Positions 29,519 through 38,800 of a stretch of DNA of 64,000 nucleotides are shown here, in pieces; the stretch's first letter is position 1; each line of letters starts with the position of its first letter. The notes under the pieces were generated by a model. That model saw only the letters and a list, made by a program, of their open reading frames with translations, did not search any database and was not told where the DNA came from. The DNA lies in the NCBI GenBank assembly GCA_002471275.1, contig DKPQ01000017.1, forward strand, positions 558,001 to 622,000. Reading direction: 5' to 3'. The DNA is from Flammeovirgaceae bacterium UBA7330. Lineage in GTDB: Bacteria; Bacteroidota; Bacteroidia; Cytophagales; Cyclobacteriaceae. Position numbers and translations under genes: made by a program.

Positions 29519-31147
29519 ATGAATCTTCCATTTTCTGATAAGCGATTGATTTCCATTTTGGAAATCCTACTCATTATTTCAATTTGTTTGCTACCTCTTT
29601 TTCTTAAATACCCATACAGGATCAATATATTTCTATCATGGGAGGGAGCATACAGGCTTTCCATAGGCCAAATACCTTTTAGGGATTTTGGCCTACCTAT
29701 GGGCTTCATGTATTGGATGATCCCTGCCATGTTCTTTAAGATTTTTGGTCCTTACATGATCAGTCTTCTGAAAGCTCAGGCCTTTTTGAATCTTATTACC
29801 CTTTTTAGCTTTAGAGAGGTGCAGAGAACTTTTGGATTAAGCAATGGGCTCCGGTTCATTACTTTGTTGTTGTTCGCTATTTCCTATATCCTAATTAACT
29901 TTTGGCCGTGGTACAACAACACGGTATTTGTTTACCAGTTGATTTCTCTGTTACTACTCATTCGTGGATCATTAGAGGTTAGCAACAAGAAGTGGATCTA
30001 TTTTTCATTGTCATCACTTTTTGTAACATTCTCCTTTTTCACTAAACAGGATGGGGGTGCACTGGCTTTATTACTCAATTTGGTAGTATTGATTTATGTG
30101 AGCTGGAAAGATCAGAACTGGTGGTATTTCCTAGGCTATGCTGGTTTCACTTTTATATTATTTCTTGGTTTTATTATTCCTTTTTGGTCATATGATTTTG
30201 GTTACTGGTTCAATTATGGTCAGGAACCTCATTTTTCCAGATTGGATATTCATGATCTGCTGTTTTTTATACTTCAGGGATCATTTTGGTTGAAACTCTA
30301 TATTGTGGTTACCTTTCTTTTAATATTTATAGATATCCAAAAAGCCGGATGGAAGGAATATGTCAGAGACAAGAAGAATATGGTTTTTACGCTGGTAACT
30401 CTTGGGATTTATGTTCAGGCACTTATTATTCAGGTTACATCCTATGTTCCCATAAATAACAATATTTACTTTCATAGTTTTGGTTTGGCTTATATTTTAA
30501 CCAAAATTAACTGGCCATTTAACAAGGAGAAATTGAGCTTTACTCTGATCGGATCTTTGATGATTATGTTGTGGTGGTCTGGCAGCTATTATAAATATAT
30601 AAATAAGATAATTTCCATAGGGAGCCAAAAAGTTGAATCGGAACAGGAAGATAGGGTTTCAGTAAGAACTTATACCAAGAGTGAAGGGGAGGACAGTATT
30701 GAAAAATGGGTAGAACTAAAAGGAATGCCAAGTTTTGATAGAATGTTTTTACCTCAATCTACTGTAGAGGGGATCAAAACTATTCAGTCAATGGAACTGT
30801 GGAAAAACAATCCAAATCCAAAAGTGCTTAATATGACGGAGTTGACTCCACTTGCTTATGAGCTTGGTTATGCATTAGAAGCAGGTTCTCACATTCCATT
30901 GTGGTATCATTTGAATGTTAGCTTTTTTGACCGCGAGCTGCAATTGTATAAATCACGAATTGAGAATAATTACTATGATCTTGTACTTTTCGAAAATATT
31001 GAGGATTTAAATAACTTTTATCCTTTCGAGATCAGAGATCTTCTGTTGAAGAGATATAAAAAGATCAATCAGTTTTCAGCACCACGAAAACATGGGGGAG
31101 ATCCTACTATTGAGGTGTTTGTGCCTTCGGAAAGGAGTTCTGAATGA
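29519..31147 (+). CDS. GT-C membrane glycosyltransferase, candidate arabinosyltransferase
   Basis: The 542-residue protein has about ten to eleven hydrophobic helices and a soluble C-terminal domain (~375-542). Loop 1 reads LSWEGAYRLSIGQIPFRDFG. An acidic residue there (Glu42) before G-x-x-P-F-R-D-F is the GT-C (PMT_2/GT39-like) hallmark for enzymes using polyprenyl-phosphate sugars. FFTKQDGG resembles the later loop of this group. The stop overlaps the start of the UbiA-like gene (ATGA at 31144-31147), so the enzyme is translationally coupled to a polyprenyl-phosphate arabinose pathway. I therefore propose it uses polyprenyl-phospho-arabinofuranose; this rests on context, not on motif specificity. 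Confidence 0.75.
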   Translation: MNLPFSDKRLISILEILLIISICLLPLFLKYPYRINIFLSWEGAYRLSIGQIPFRDFGLPMGFMYWMIPAMFFKIFGPYMISLLKAQAFLNLITLFSFREVQRTFGLSNGLRFITLLLFAISYILINFWPWYNNTVFVYQLISLLLLIRGSLEVSNKKWIYFSLSSLFVTFSFFTKQDGGALALLLNLVVLIYVSWKDQNWWYFLGYAGFTFILFLGFIIPFWSYDFGYWFNYGQEPHFSRLDIHDLLFFILQGSFWLKLYIVVTFLLIFIDIQKAGWKEYVRDKKNMVFTLVTLGIYVQALIIQVTSYVPINNNIYFHSFGLAYILTKINWPFNKEKLSFTLIGSLMIMLWWSGSYYKYINKIISIGSQKVESEQEDRVSVRTYTKSEGEDSIEKWVELKGMPSFDRMFLPQSTVEGIKTIQSMELWKNNPNPKVLNMTELTPLAYELGYALEAGSHIPLWYHLNVSFFDRELQLYKSRIENNYYDLVLFENIEDLNNFYPFEIRDLLLKRYKKINQFSAPRKHGGDPTIEVFVPSERSSE

Positions 31148-32028
31148 AATACATAGAGTTACTTAGACCCAAACATTGGGTAAAGAACTTCTTTCTGTTC
31201 ATACCGGTATTTTTCGCTGGTGAGTTTTTAAACCCGGACAAGATTCAGCTGGCAGTCAGTGGAATTTTAGCTTTTAGCCTGGTAGCCAGTGTAATCTATG
31301 TCATGAACGACATCATTGATATGGATGCCGATCGATTACATCCGAAAAAGTCCAGACGCCCACTTGCATCCGGAGATGTATCAGTTTCGATAGCGATTAT
31401 TATTGCATTGGTTTTATTGATTGTAGGATTATGGATTGGTTATGCAATAAAACTTAAGTTTTTATTCATTCTTCTGATCTATTTTTTCTTAAATGTAGGT
31501 TACTCATTTGGACTGAAGAAGGTACCCATATTAGATATTTTTATTGTTGCTGCAGGATTTGTGATAAGAGTAAAAGCAGGTGGTATTGCTACTTATATAC
31601 CCGTAACTGCCTGGCTAAATGTGATGATTTTTCTGCTGGCACTATTGCTTACCATTGCAAAACGAAGAGATGATGTATTAATCAAAAGTGAATCGGGGAT
31701 TGATTTACGAGATTCTACAAAAAATTATAATCTGGAATTTGTGAATTCCCTTATCGTGATGGTATCAGGAATCATCATTGTTGCCTACCTGATGTATTGT
31801 TTTTCGGGAAACTTTATGGATACCGAAAGGTCATATCAGGTGTATTACACATCTATATTTGTCCTGGCCGGAACTATGAGGTATTTACAGTTGGTGTTTG
31901 TAAAAAATGATACGGGTTCACCAACCAATATTTTGTATAAAGACAGGTTTATCCAACTTACAATACTCTTGTGGATATTGAGTTTTGTGTTTATTATCTA
32001 TATACCAAACGTTAATTTTTTTCAGTGA
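31144..32028 (+). CDS. UbiA-family polyprenyl-phosphate phosphoribosyltransferase (DPPR synthase-like)
   Basis: The 294-residue polytopic protein opens with LLRPKHWVKNFFLFIPVFFAGE. It carries NDIIDMDADRLHPKKSRRPLASG, the N-D-x-x-D-x-x-x-D plus HPxKxxRP form seen in decaprenyl-phosphate phosphoribosyltransferases (Rv3806c type) rather than quinone prenyltransferases. The reaction joins PRPP to a polyprenyl phosphate, giving polyprenyl-phospho-5-phosphoribose, the first step to the D-arabinofuranose donor. The second acidic region (KRRDDVLIKSE) is present. It overlaps the GT-C gene by 4 bases and the DprE1-like gene by 4 bases (GTGA at 32025-32028). The company of DprE1/DprE2 makes this assignment strong. 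Confidence 0.88.
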   Translation: MKYIELLRPKHWVKNFFLFIPVFFAGEFLNPDKIQLAVSGILAFSLVASVIYVMNDIIDMDADRLHPKKSRRPLASGDVSVSIAIIIALVLLIVGLWIGYAIKLKFLFILLIYFFLNVGYSFGLKKVPILDIFIVAAGFVIRVKAGGIATYIPVTAWLNVMIFLLALLLTIAKRRDDVLIKSESGIDLRDSTKNYNLEFVNSLIVMVSGIIIVAYLMYCFSGNFMDTERSYQVYYTSIFVLAGTMRYLQLVFVKNDTGSPTNILYKDRFIQLTILLWILSFVFIIYIPNVNFFQ

Positions 32029-33356
32029 AGCGAAAAATAACTAATTGGGGTCTTTATCCAATTCAGGAATCAGAGGTTTTTGATTTTTCTGAACTAAATA
32101 ATTTAGCCAGTATCATAAAGGGTAATAATGAGCTAATTGCCAGGGGAATGGGAAGATGTTATGGGGACGCTTCTTTATCGCCTACCACCTTATCTACGCT
32201 GAAGTATAATAAGTTCCTTGACTTTGATATTGAGAAAGGGATAATAGAATGCCAGGCTGGTGTTACGTTGGAGGAGGTTCTGGATGTTTGTGTACCAAAA
32301 GGATGGTTTTTGCCAGTAACACCGGGAACTAAATATGTTACCCTTGGAGGGGCCGTAGCATCGGATGTACACGGTAAAAATGATCACAAAGAGGGGTCTT
32401 TCACAAACTATGTTTTGGGTTTGTCTCTCATGAATCATATGGGAGAAATCATTCAGTGTGGTCCTGAGATTAATGAAGACTTATTTTATGCAACATGCGG
32501 AGGTATGGGGCTGACTGGAATTATCCTTTCTGTGAGATTTAGCTTAAAAAAGATTGAAACTTCTTTTATCAATCAACTTTTGGTGAAGGCGTCAAATCTT
32601 GATGAGATTCTGGATCTGTTTGATAAGTATAAGGAATCTACGTATTCTATGGCATGGATCGATTGTTTAAAAGGAGGGAACGGTTTTGGGAGGAGCATAT
32701 TATATATTGGCGAGCATGCCAGAGAGCATGAACTGTCAACAAAACAGAAAAAGCAGAAGCTGCAAATTCCAAGAAAAACTCCCTTACTTGTACCTTTTTA
32801 TTTTCCTTCTTTTGTCCTGAGCAGCTTTTTTATTCGAATGACAAATTCCCTGATATATCACAAAAACATTAAAAAAACGCAGTGGAGTATCATTCCCTAT
32901 GAGGGTTTTTTCTATCCTTTGGATGCCATTAAACATTGGAATAGAATTTACGGGAAGAAAGGTTTTGTTCAGTACCAATTTGTTGTGCCTCAGGAGAACG
33001 GACGTGTTGCTATGCGAGAAATTTTGATGAAGATAAGGAAAGAAGGTCGTGGATCATTTTTAGCCGTACTCAAAGCAATGGGTGATCCAAATGGAATGAT
33101 ATCATTTCCAATGAAGGGTTATACACTTGCATTGGACTTTCCTATTAGAAAGGGGTTGTTTGAATTTTTAGAAGAGCTAGATCAGGTGGTACTCAGTTAC
33201 AATGGACATATTTATCTTACCAAAGATGCTAGAATGAGCAAAGAAGTTCTTAGTAAAAGTTATAAATCTATCAGCCAGTTCAGACAGTATATTAAATTCA
33301 GTAAAAACAAATTTCAATCAATTCAATCCAACCGACTTGGAATCACGAAAGGGTAA
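32025..33356 (+). CDS. dprE1: DprE1-like FAD-dependent polyprenylphosphoryl-ribose 2-oxidase
   Basis: The 443-residue enzyme starts at GTG 32025, inside the preceding stop. The FAD-binding domain shows ARGMGRCYGDAS (~39-50), PVTPGTKYVTLGGAVASDVHGKNDH (~97-121) and GGMGLTGIILSVRF, as in DprE1. It should oxidise the 2-hydroxyl of polyprenylphosphoryl-ribose to the keto form, as half of the epimerisation to arabinose. The benzothiazinone-target cysteine of mycobacterial DprE1 (Cys387) aligns with Ala369 in GYTLALDFPI. The active-site lysine (Lys418 there) aligns with Lys400 in YLTKDAR, at the same 31-residue spacing. The numbering of the mycobacterial enzyme is from memory. Confidence 0.9.
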   Translation: MKRKITNWGLYPIQESEVFDFSELNNLASIIKGNNELIARGMGRCYGDASLSPTTLSTLKYNKFLDFDIEKGIIECQAGVTLEEVLDVCVPKGWFLPVTPGTKYVTLGGAVASDVHGKNDHKEGSFTNYVLGLSLMNHMGEIIQCGPEINEDLFYATCGGMGLTGIILSVRFSLKKIETSFINQLLVKASNLDEILDLFDKYKESTYSMAWIDCLKGGNGFGRSILYIGEHAREHELSTKQKKQKLQIPRKTPLLVPFYFPSFVLSSFFIRMTNSLIYHKNIKKTQWSIIPYEGFFYPLDAIKHWNRIYGKKGFVQYQFVVPQENGRVAMREILMKIRKEGRGSFLAVLKAMGDPNGMISFPMKGYTLALDFPIRKGLFEFLEELDQVVLSYNGHIYLTKDARMSKEVLSKSYKSISQFRQYIKFSKNKFQSIQSNRLGITKG

Positions 33357-34083
33357 AAATATTCTAATCTTAGGTGCCTCCAGCGATATTGCCATGGCGC
33401 TGGGAGAAGCATATGCAAAAAAAGGGGACAGGATAATTTTGGCTGGTCGCAATCTGTCCAGATTGAAAGAAATTGCTTCGGACATATCAATACGCTACGG
33501 AGCTAGTACGCAGTATCTCGAGTTTGATGCATTGGATTATGCTTCTCATGAATTGTTTTATCTGGGCATTGACCCTCAGCCGGATATTGTGATTTGTGTA
33601 TTTGGTTATCTGGGAGATCAGGAAGTCGCTCAGAGAGATTGGAAAGAAACAGAGTTCATAATTCATACCAACTATACTGGAGCTGCAAGTATTCTGAATA
33701 TTGTTGCAAATGAGATGGAAAAAAGAAGCAGCGGTGTAATTGTAGGAATAAGTTCTGTTGCTGGTGATCGGGGAAAGCTCTCCAACTACATGTATGGTAG
33801 TGCAAAAGCTGGTTTTACAGCTTATTTATCAGGTTTAAGAAACAGGCTATACCATGCTGGTGTCCATGTTTTAACCGTGAAACCTGGATTTGTAGCCACA
33901 CAAATGACCGCACACATGGATTTGCCACCCTTGTTAACTGCTACTCCTGCCATGGTAGCAAATGATGTATTAAAGGCAGTCAGCTCCCGTAAAGATGTCG
34001 TCTATTCCTTTAGCAGGTGGAGATTACTGATGTTTATTATCAGAAATATTCCGGAGTTTATCTTCAAGAGGTTAAAGTTATAG
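33337..34083 (+). CDS. dprE2: DprE2-like SDR, polyprenylphospho-2-keto-pentose reductase
   Basis: The 248-residue short-chain dehydrogenase starts at TTG 33337, overlapping the DprE1-like gene by 20 bases. It has the NAD(P) loop GASSDIA (13-19), LAGRNLSRL, the catalytic Ser140 region (GISSVAGDRG) and Tyr153-x3-Lys157. GASSDIA, the RG after the serine and NYMYGSAKA are typical of DprE2. It should reduce the keto intermediate to polyprenylphosphoryl-D-arabinose using NAD(P)H, in complex with DprE1. The gene order oxidase-reductase matches the mycobacterial dprE1-dprE2 order. TTG is the only start that gives a complete Rossmann strand. Confidence 0.88.
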   Translation: MESRKGKNILILGASSDIAMALGEAYAKKGDRIILAGRNLSRLKEIASDISIRYGASTQYLEFDALDYASHELFYLGIDPQPDIVICVFGYLGDQEVAQRDWKETEFIIHTNYTGAASILNIVANEMEKRSSGVIVGISSVAGDRGKLSNYMYGSAKAGFTAYLSGLRNRLYHAGVHVLTVKPGFVATQMTAHMDLPPLLTATPAMVANDVLKAVSSRKDVVYSFSRWRLLMFIIRNIPEFIFKRLKL

Positions 34084-34086
34084 GGG

Positions 34087-34671
34087 TTGAAACGGTTGAT
34101 TCTTTTTGATTTTGATGGCACGGTTACCAAACAGGATTCTATGTTGGAAATATTCAGATACAGAAATGGTGAGTTGAAATATTTGTTGGGTTTCCTGATA
34201 CATCTGCCATTTCTGATTATGATGCAGTTAGGATTTATATCAACTAAGCGTACAAAGGAAAAATTACTTGCTTTCCATTTCTCAGGACTATCTATCAGTC
34301 AATTCAACAAATATTGTAAATCATTTGCAGAGGAAGTAATACCACAGATTGTAAGATCAAATGCCCTGGAGAAAATATACGAATATCAAAAATCGGGAGA
34401 TAGAGTCATTGTGATTACAGCCTCTCTTGAAAACTGGGTGAAACCATGGACTGACCAGATTGGAATAGAATTGATTGGCACTCGATTAAAAAAAGAAAGC
34501 GGATTATTTGACGGTAAGATTGGGGAAAATTGCAAAGGCACGGAAAAAGTCAATCGTCTTAAGGCTTATCTGGATATTTCCACTTATGATGAGATTATTG
34601 CATTTGGTGATACCCGTGGAGATAAGGAAATGTTGGGACTGGCAGGTAAAAGTTATTACAGGTATTTTTAG
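34087..34671 (+). CDS. HAD-IB phosphatase, candidate polyprenylphospho-phosphoribose phosphatase
   Basis: The 194-residue protein starts at TTG 34087, three bases after the reductase stop. The HAD motifs are all present: FDFDGT (Asp8 nucleophile, Asp10), the motif II region VIVITASLENW, a motif III lysine, and GDTRGD (Asp175, Asp179). The SerB-like IB cap sequence is short. The ribose-to-arabinose route needs removal of the 5-phosphate between the UbiA and DprE1 steps. In mycobacteria a PAP2-type protein is proposed for this; here the co-operonic HAD enzyme is the natural candidate. Overlap with the convergent acyltransferase is 4 bases. The substrate is inferred from context. Confidence 0.8.
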   Translation: MKRLILFDFDGTVTKQDSMLEIFRYRNGELKYLLGFLIHLPFLIMMQLGFISTKRTKEKLLAFHFSGLSISQFNKYCKSFAEEVIPQIVRSNALEKIYEYQKSGDRVIVITASLENWVKPWTDQIGIELIGTRLKKESGLFDGKIGENCKGTEKVNRLKAYLDISTYDEIIAFGDTRGDKEMLGLAGKSYYRYF

Positions 34672-35774
34672 GAAGAACCGGTCAACCGGAACCCCTTTTC
34701 CTTCAATTTAAGGAAGAAAGTTTCTACTGTGTAAAAGCTCACATAGCTAACGATAAATACCAGAAAGAAGTAGATGATGAATGAAATTATCATCTGATCA
34801 ATCAGCGGGTTTATATACTGTTTGTGGATTGAAAGCAGTACCCAGTGATACACATACATTCCATAGGAAAGCCGTCCAATTTCCACTATAAATCTATTGC
34901 GAAAGACGACTGAAAGTACAGATTTCTCCGTATTATTTCTGATTAGGTAGAGGATCAATCCGGTGGAAAACATATTGATTAGAATATATGACCAAACGTG
35001 TTGATAGTTTTCTGTCACACCAATTGGGTAACCCAAAGAAGACCATGCGATTGATCCGGAGTGTGCCCATATATTCAACATACCAAAACCTATCAGTAAA
35101 ACAAACCCGATCATCAGTAGTAGGCCTGGCTTTTCAACACGATTATTTAATTTGAATACAGCAATAGCTCCACCCCAGGCAAAAGCATCAAAGTGTGAAA
35201 TAGTAAAGCGATAGAGTATTTCGCCTGGTTCTGAATACCCCATTTCAAAAATCCACTCACCAAAGAAATATCTGAAAAAGGGCACTGCCAGAATGAGGGT
35301 GGCAATTGCGATTTTTATTTGTTTCTCATTCAGGAGAAAGATCAATAGAGGCCAGACTAAATAGAATTGTTCCTCTACCGATAATGACCAGAAATGCGTA
35401 AAGAAGGGATCGAAAGCGAGCTCCCCGAAAAGAGGTTGTAAATTATATGTATACGAATAGAGGTACCCAACAATTTCTGGAAAGATTTTCGGTTTGGATG
35501 TCAAAAAGTAAATGACTGTGACACCAATCAGATACACATAGTATAGAGGAAATATTCTGAGTGTTCTTCGCCAGTAAAATCTCTTAAGGTATGATGAGAG
35601 ATTTGATCCTTCTTTGCTGCTGATTAGAATATTAGTAATAAGATATCCGGAGAGTACAAAGAAAATCTGAACTCCTATCCATCCAATCTCAAGGACGTAA
35701 TAAAAATGAAAAAGCAAAACGAGAACAATAGCTAAAGCCCGTACGCCATCTAAGCTCCTAATATAAGAGGACAT
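34668..35774 (-). CDS. Membrane acyltransferase, OafA/acyltransferase-3 family
   Basis: The 368-residue protein has about ten membrane helices and the classic opening SYIRSLDGVRALAIVLVLLFHFYY, with the conserved R and H, then GWIGVQIFFVLSGYLITNIL and RRTLRIFPLYYVYL. SVEEQFYLVWPL is also diagnostic. These enzymes O-acetylate or O-acylate sugars of lipopolysaccharide, capsule or exopolysaccharide at the inner membrane. It is the last gene of the long minus-strand unit, 57 bases after the 2238-residue esterase. It is a second, distinct member beside the one at 27331, which lacks the SVEEQFYLVWPL block. Confidence 0.85.
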   Translation of the reverse strand: MSSYIRSLDGVRALAIVLVLLFHFYYVLEIGWIGVQIFFVLSGYLITNILISSKEGSNLSSYLKRFYWRRTLRIFPLYYVYLIGVTVIYFLTSKPKIFPEIVGYLYSYTYNLQPLFGELAFDPFFTHFWSLSVEEQFYLVWPLLIFLLNEKQIKIAIATLILAVPFFRYFFGEWIFEMGYSEPGEILYRFTISHFDAFAWGGAIAVFKLNNRVEKPGLLLMIGFVLLIGFGMLNIWAHSGSIAWSSLGYPIGVTENYQHVWSYILINMFSTGLILYLIRNNTEKSVLSVVFRNRFIVEIGRLSYGMYVYHWVLLSIHKQYINPLIDQMIISFIIYFFLVFIVSYVSFYTVETFFLKLKEKGFRLTGSS

Positions 35775-35831
35775 CAGATCAAATTAGTTGAATTTCTGGA
35801 TCTTACAATATTACAGCTCCATATTATCTAA

Positions 35832-38800
35832 TTAGTTCTTAATGAGCTTGTGAATCTTAGATTGGTTATTTAAATCTATTCTCAAAAGATATAGTCCCTG
35901 TTTTAGCTGTTTCTCATCAAAAATCATTTCGAAATAATTTTGATTGTCCTTTTCTACTTTTCCAACAAATTTCTGAAGCAACTTACCCTGCATGTCTAAT
36001 AGAGAAAATGTAGCTTCTCCAGATTCGTTAGCATTCACTTTAATGTCCAGCTTATTGCTGAATGGATTTGGATAGATAGTCAGTTCTGAGTGGATATCCG
36101 AATCCTCATCAGTAACCCGGGCACCTGAGTTTAGGTTTGGATAGGCTTCAATGACCAGGGAGTTCCATATCGACCATCGTGAACCTGACCCAGAAGTAAT
36201 GTGCAGTGCTACTTTATTGTCAATATCTGGCTCTACACCAATGATGCTCGAAACACTTGAGGTGTTATTAGTTTGCCAGTTAACAACCGTTTCATTGTTT
36301 ATGGTAAACTTTGTTGAGATGGTATAGCCAGTCTCTATGGCTCCTAGAAATCTGAAATTATAAATGTAGGATTGATCAAGTCCTTCAATAAAGACTTCAG
36401 CTTCTTCAAGTGATTCCATAAAAAAGAAACTTTTCAGTACTTTATCAGGATAAACTCCGGAGTTATTACCTGTTGTTGTGCCCCAGTCATTTTCTCCTCC
36501 CAGGCTCGTCACGAAGTTGAGACTGATCCCGGTATTGTTATTGTTACCATCTTTGAGGTTGGATACAATCATTCCATTATCGGGCAAAAATCCAATATTG
36601 TTCCATGGAGAAGGAGCGTTGTAAGTGGGGTCTCCGTTGATGTTTACATGCACTGCAAAAGCCATTGTGGCAGCTGAATATACATTTGAGTAGTCGGTAT
36701 ATTCTGACCCCCCAAGTTTTGCTCTTACTTTGTAGGTATACTCAGTGCCACCTGATAAACCCGTTTCAGTGTACGATGTTATGTCTTCGTCTGTGGTGTG
36801 AATGAGTGTAAACGGACCTGTTTCACCAGTGACAGAACGGTAAATCTCATATCCTGATTCCTCATATGCGTTATCTTGCCATGAAACAAGAATTGCAGTT
36901 TGGGAAACACCTTCTGCCATAAGGTTAGTCGGCTTTTGATCGATAGTAGTAGCAGGTAGTGCCTCTACAATTAATCCATTGATATATCCCACTGATGCAC
37001 TCGTGCCTTTAAGGATATCAATCACAACGTTCCCGCTTGAATTGGGGACGATATCTTTTATGATGCCCAGAGTAGTTGTATTTGCCTGAACGTCAACAGC
37101 AACCTGTTTATTTCCAATTTTATAGATGGTCTCCCCATTATCAGAAATACCTGATCCTGAATATACGCTACTTCCAACAAACTTAATGTTGTATCGGCCA
37201 AGCACATTAAGCCCTTCTAATTGGATTTGAGCTGTTTCCGGTGCACCGAATATACCAAACCAATAATATTCTTTGAGTACATTATCCGGTGCTATTCCGC
37301 TATTATTTCCGGTAGTTGCTCCCTGGTTGAAAACACCCCCAAACTGGGTATTAAGCCTTACACCCATTCCGCGATTGACGCCGTTTTCATCAGTCAGGTT
37401 ACCAAAGAAGTCATTTGCGGCAGGAGCCCTTAAAGTATTGTTCCAGGGTGTAGCTGCAACAAAGTCTTTGTTAAAGTTTACGGAAACAGTATAGAGGATT
37501 TCTTCAACAACGTCCACAGAAAGAGACCTGGAACTGTAGGCTCCTTCGTTGTCAATAGCAACTATTTGGATATTGGTGTAACTTCCAATATCTGATGGGG
37601 TAGGTATGATAGTAATCTGACCATCTCCTTCTCCAAAGTCCTCAAAATTAATAAACCCTGGCGCATCATAAAGTAATAGTGTGACCTCGTTTGCTGGTGG
37701 ATCAGTAGCAGTAATGGTCAATACTACTGTATCTCCTGGATACATTTCAACATAATTTGACTCCAGTGTCAGTGAAGGAGCAACATTGGGGAGCTCTATA
37801 TATGAAATATTGGAAAATTCTGATTCACCATTTCCATTTACAGATCTCACTTTATAGTAATATGTATATCCGTCAGTTATGTCAGCATCTAGATAATTAG
37901 TAGTATTTGCACTGGTTACAGCCAACAGGTTATAATTCAGGCTGTCTTCAGACCTGTATATTTCAAAACCGGTTTCATTAAATGGTGCATCAATCCATGA
38001 TAGTTCTATTCCAGTAGATTCATCATAGTTTGCAGCAAGGTCTCTGGGTGATGCAGGTAGCGAACCCGCTTCGTGAACGTACTTAATGGTAAACGCATTT
38101 AAATACCCTACAGGCGTGCCAGGTGCTTTATTCATGGTGACGATCACCTCTCCATTGAGATCAGGTGAAATACCGCTTAACGTTGCTATATTCTGGCTAT
38201 TGTTCTGAACATACAGTGAAACACTATCGGAACCAATGGAATAAATCGTTGTACCATTGTCAGGCACATTAGTCCAGCTACTGCTACCAAAGAAAGAGAA
38301 ATCATATACTTTTTCAGGATCCAGCCCGGATGTTTTGAATGAGACGGTATTGGGAGCACCAAATATTCCGAAATAATAGTAGTCTTTGATCACCACATCT
38401 GGATATACACCTGAATTATTCCCTGTTACAGCCCCTTTGTTAAAGGCTTTCCATGTCGATGTGATAAATCGAAAACTCAAGGAAGATGACTCTCCCTTAT
38501 TATCCACTAAATTTACTGGTGTGAGGGAGTTTACGTTGTTCCAGTATAATCCAGCATTTAAATTATAAACGAAATTTATCAGATACTCCTCATTTGGATC
38601 TACTTCTGTCACCGTCAACAGAAAACTTTCAGCCGCGGAACCGCCGTTAGGATCGTTTACTTCAATATTGATGAGATATGATCCACCATGGGTATAAGAT
38701 GGCTTAATATGTATTTCCGCTGTACCATCTAAGTTCGGAGAAAATGAAGCGAATTCCGGAAGGTTATGGGTCCAGGTCAGCAGATCTGTCCCATCAAGAT

